From Bacteroidota bacterium (GTDB lineage: Bacteria > Bacteroidota > Ignavibacteria > Ignavibacteriales > Ignavibacteriaceae), in the NCBI GenBank assembly GCA_021793635.1, contig JAJYSI010000094.1, forward strand, positions 1-9,408: a stretch of DNA of 9,408 bases, written 5' to 3'. A program made the translations under genes and the position numbers. A model generated the notes under the pieces. The model was not told the origin of the DNA and ran no database searches. It worked only from the letters and a program-made list of their open reading frames with translations. Numbering within the stretch: the stretch's first letter is position 1; every line of letters starts with the position of its first letter. Shown here in pieces: positions 8,010 to 9,408 of the stretch.

Positions 8010-8696
8010 ATGAAAATTAGATTTACTGTATTTATTTTTTTAGTATTCTTTTCGTTAAAAGGAATTGCTCAAACAGAATCTAAGAACGGAGCAAATAATA
8101 AATTTAAGGTAGATTCAACCGCACTTTGGCAGCCTGGTATGAGCATTATGCAGCATATTCGTGAAGTTTGCGCAAACGCAAAATTCCCTGACTTTGGTAA
8201 ATGCTTTGTTGCGCAAATGAAAGTATCGGGTGCCTCACCTCAGGCAATTGAGTTTGCTAAAATGACAGATAATCAAGGTTATTTAAGGGATTTTAAAAGG
8301 TTTGGATTAGTAGATGTAGCTTACTCTAATTTTCCCTTCCGTGCAAATGAAAATCAAGTCTGTTTTCTTGTAAACGGATCTCCAAATATGATTGATGTTG
8401 ACGATTATAATTTAATGCCGTTAAAAGGTATTAAAAAAAATAAAGTTTATAAAGTGATTGCATCAAAATATCCCGATGTGACTATATGGCCCGGTGATAG
8501 ATCAGGAACTAATTATCCCGTAATGTTAAATTTACCGGGAGGAGGAGAAAGGTTTATTTTTAGTTACCAGCTTCAGAAGGGCTGCCATGCATGTGCAATT
8601 TTAGGATATGCAAACTTTGCATTTGATTTTAATAGGAGTGGAAAATTCCTTGGTGTAAAGGTTATCAGTGTAAAAACAATTTCTCAGGCAAAGTAA
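8010..8696 (+). CDS. Exported protein of unknown function with GCHAC motif
   Basis: I do not recognise a named family. From the ATG at 8010 it is 228 residues. An upstream in-frame ATG at 7986 would add eight residues (MLKRNRNK) but coincides with the predicted transcription start, while 8010 has AAGGAA ten bases upstream and gives a clean signal peptide (MKIRFTVFIFLVFFSLKGIAQ, cut probably after GIA). The mature part is soluble, without further membrane segments. It has five cysteines (54, 65, 118, 192 and 195), the last two in GCHAC. Stretches that look conserved in style are QMKVSGASPQAIEFAK, GYLRDFKRFGLVDVAY, FPFRANENQ, WPGDR, LPGGGERF and FAFDFNRSGKFLG. No lipobox follows the signal, so export to the periplasm is likely. 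The odd cysteine number and CxxC could mean a disulfide or metal site. Its TAA overlaps the nudC ATG by one base (TAATG), so the two are almost certainly co-transcribed and may be translationally coupled. Confidence 0.85.
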   Translation: MKIRFTVFIFLVFFSLKGIAQTESKNGANNKFKVDSTALWQPGMSIMQHIREVCANAKFPDFGKCFVAQMKVSGASPQAIEFAKMTDNQGYLRDFKRFGLVDVAYSNFPFRANENQVCFLVNGSPNMIDVDDYNLMPLKGIKKNKVYKVIASKYPDVTIWPGDRSGTNYPVMLNLPGGGERFIFSYQLQKGCHACAILGYANFAFDFNRSGKFLGVKVISVKTISQAK

Positions 8697-9408
8697 TGGC
8701 AAAAAAAAATCAATCTCTAATAAATTTTCTTTCGACCGATGGACTTAATCGTCTCGCAGAATATAGGGCGGACGTAAAATGGATTGAAGATAAATTAAGA
8801 AGTCCAGAATCAATATTTATCCCGGTACATAATCAAAAGAATTTATTTGAAGAAACCTCCACCCATAAACTTGACCTTTCCCCTACCCCCGTCTTCTTAT
8901 CATTTGAAGAAGTTGCTAATTTTAGTACTGGTGCCTACTCGGTATATTTTCTCGGCGAAATCGGAGAGAAGTTTTACTTTGCAGTTAATTTTGAAAGTGC
9001 CGGTAAAGAAGTTGAAGATGAATTGCTTAAGCGGGGAAGATTTGATGAGTTCCGGAAAATTATGTTTTTAATGAATCCGGTAAATGCATCCCTATTGGCG
9101 TATGCCCGCGCTCTTACACATTGGCACTCGCGGAATAAGTATTGCGGTGTGTGCGGCAGTAAGACCCGGAGCGCCGATTCCGGTCATAAAATTGTATGTA
9201 CAAATCAAACTTGTTTGACTGAATATTTCCCGCGTACAGATCCTGCTATTATTGTCTTAGTTAGCAAAGGTAATCGCTGCCTATTAGCTCGACAAAAGCA
9301 ATGGCCTAAAGGGCAATATTCAAACATTGCCGGTTTTGTTGAACAGGGTGAAAGCCTTGAACTTGCTGTCAAAAGAGAAGTATATGAAGAAACAGGCATA
9401 ATGGTTAA
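8696..9408 (+). CDS. nudC: NADH pyrophosphatase NudC (Nudix), 3' end cut by window
   Basis: An open frame from the ATG at 8696 runs off the right edge after 237 codons. A zinc ribbon is formed by Cys150, Cys153 (CGVC), Cys168 and Cys173, followed by EYFPRTDPAIIVLV. A perfect Nudix box spans residues 213-235: Gly213, Glu219, then REVYEETGI at 227-235 with metal-binding Glu231 and Glu232. Zinc ribbon plus Nudix box in this order is the NudC arrangement; the enzyme cleaves NAD(H) to NMN(H) and AMP, and E. coli NudC also removes NAD caps from RNA. The diagnostic SQPWPFPQS-type motif should lie just past the window end and cannot be checked. E. coli NudC is about 257 residues, so this homologue, with a longer N-terminal region, should be somewhat larger. 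The ATG overlaps the upstream stop, with CAGG inside the previous gene as a modest ribosome site. Codons 2-5 include a run of nine A. Confidence 0.92.
   Translation, partial: MAKKNQSLINFLSTDGLNRLAEYRADVKWIEDKLRSPESIFIPVHNQKNLFEETSTHKLDLSPTPVFLSFEEVANFSTGAYSVYFLGEIGEKFYFAVNFESAGKEVEDELLKRGRFDEFRKIMFLMNPVNASLLAYARALTHWHSRNKYCGVCGSKTRSADSGHKIVCTNQTCLTEYFPRTDPAIIVLVSKGNRCLLARQKQWPKGQYSNIAGFVEQGESLELAVKREVYEETGIMV

Noticed and set aside
8847..9399. Plus-strand frame at 8847-9071 and minus-strand frame at 9205-9399
   Set aside because: Both overlap the nudC frame, which has a zinc ribbon and a perfect Nudix box; these are other-frame shadows.
1..9408. CRISPR array, tRNA/rRNA, insertion sequence, phage or defence system
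   Set aside because: No regularly spaced repeats, cloverleaf-like sequence, transposase, integrase or nuclease motifs were seen; all long frames are explained by the six genes listed.

Overview
The window is an AT-rich bacterial chromosome segment holding six genes: two cut by the window edges and four complete. The best taxonomic clue is the C-terminal tail of the large secreted glycosidase. It carries the YPNPFNPTTTIRY start and FlgD-like Ig fold of a type IX secretion (Por) sorting domain, and that wording is typical of Ignavibacteriota and related Bacteroidota/Chlorobi-group bacteria. AT-rich intergenic DNA and a cation/proton antiporter with a weak ribosome site fit that assignment. The assignment is inferred from memory of these families, not from a search.

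Layout, left to right. Positions 2-916 (+) are the C-terminal end of a large 2-hydroxyacyl-CoA dehydratase activase-related (DUF2229-type) protein whose start lies upstream. Converging on it from the right is a minus-strand pair: an SDR oxidoreductase (2251-1346) followed 52 bases later by a small MTH1187/YqgV-type thiamine-binding protein (1293-994). A divergent 247-base spacer separates the SDR from a Kef-type K+/H+ antiporter with a C-terminal RCK/TrkA module (2499-4463, +). A 117-base convergent spacer follows, with two hairpins, one of which looks like the terminator of the next gene. Then comes a 1042-residue secreted GH3 beta-glucosidase (7709-4581, -) with FnIII-like, CARDB, F5/8C (discoidin) and type IX sorting domains.

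A second divergent spacer of about 300 bases, with recognisable promoter-like elements, leads rightward to a small exported protein with a GCHAC motif (8010-8696, +). Its stop overlaps the ATG of a nudC-type NADH pyrophosphatase (8696 to beyond the window end, +) by one base.

Functionally this is mostly ordinary chromosomal content: cation homeostasis, extracellular beta-glucoside breakdown, nucleotide-cofactor turnover and a redox enzyme. I see no CRISPR array, tRNA, rRNA, transposase, phage gene or toxin-antitoxin pair. I do not see a convincing new biological system. The least explained items are the GCHAC protein coupled to NudC, and the hairpin-rich, possibly dispersed repeat at 4456-4525.
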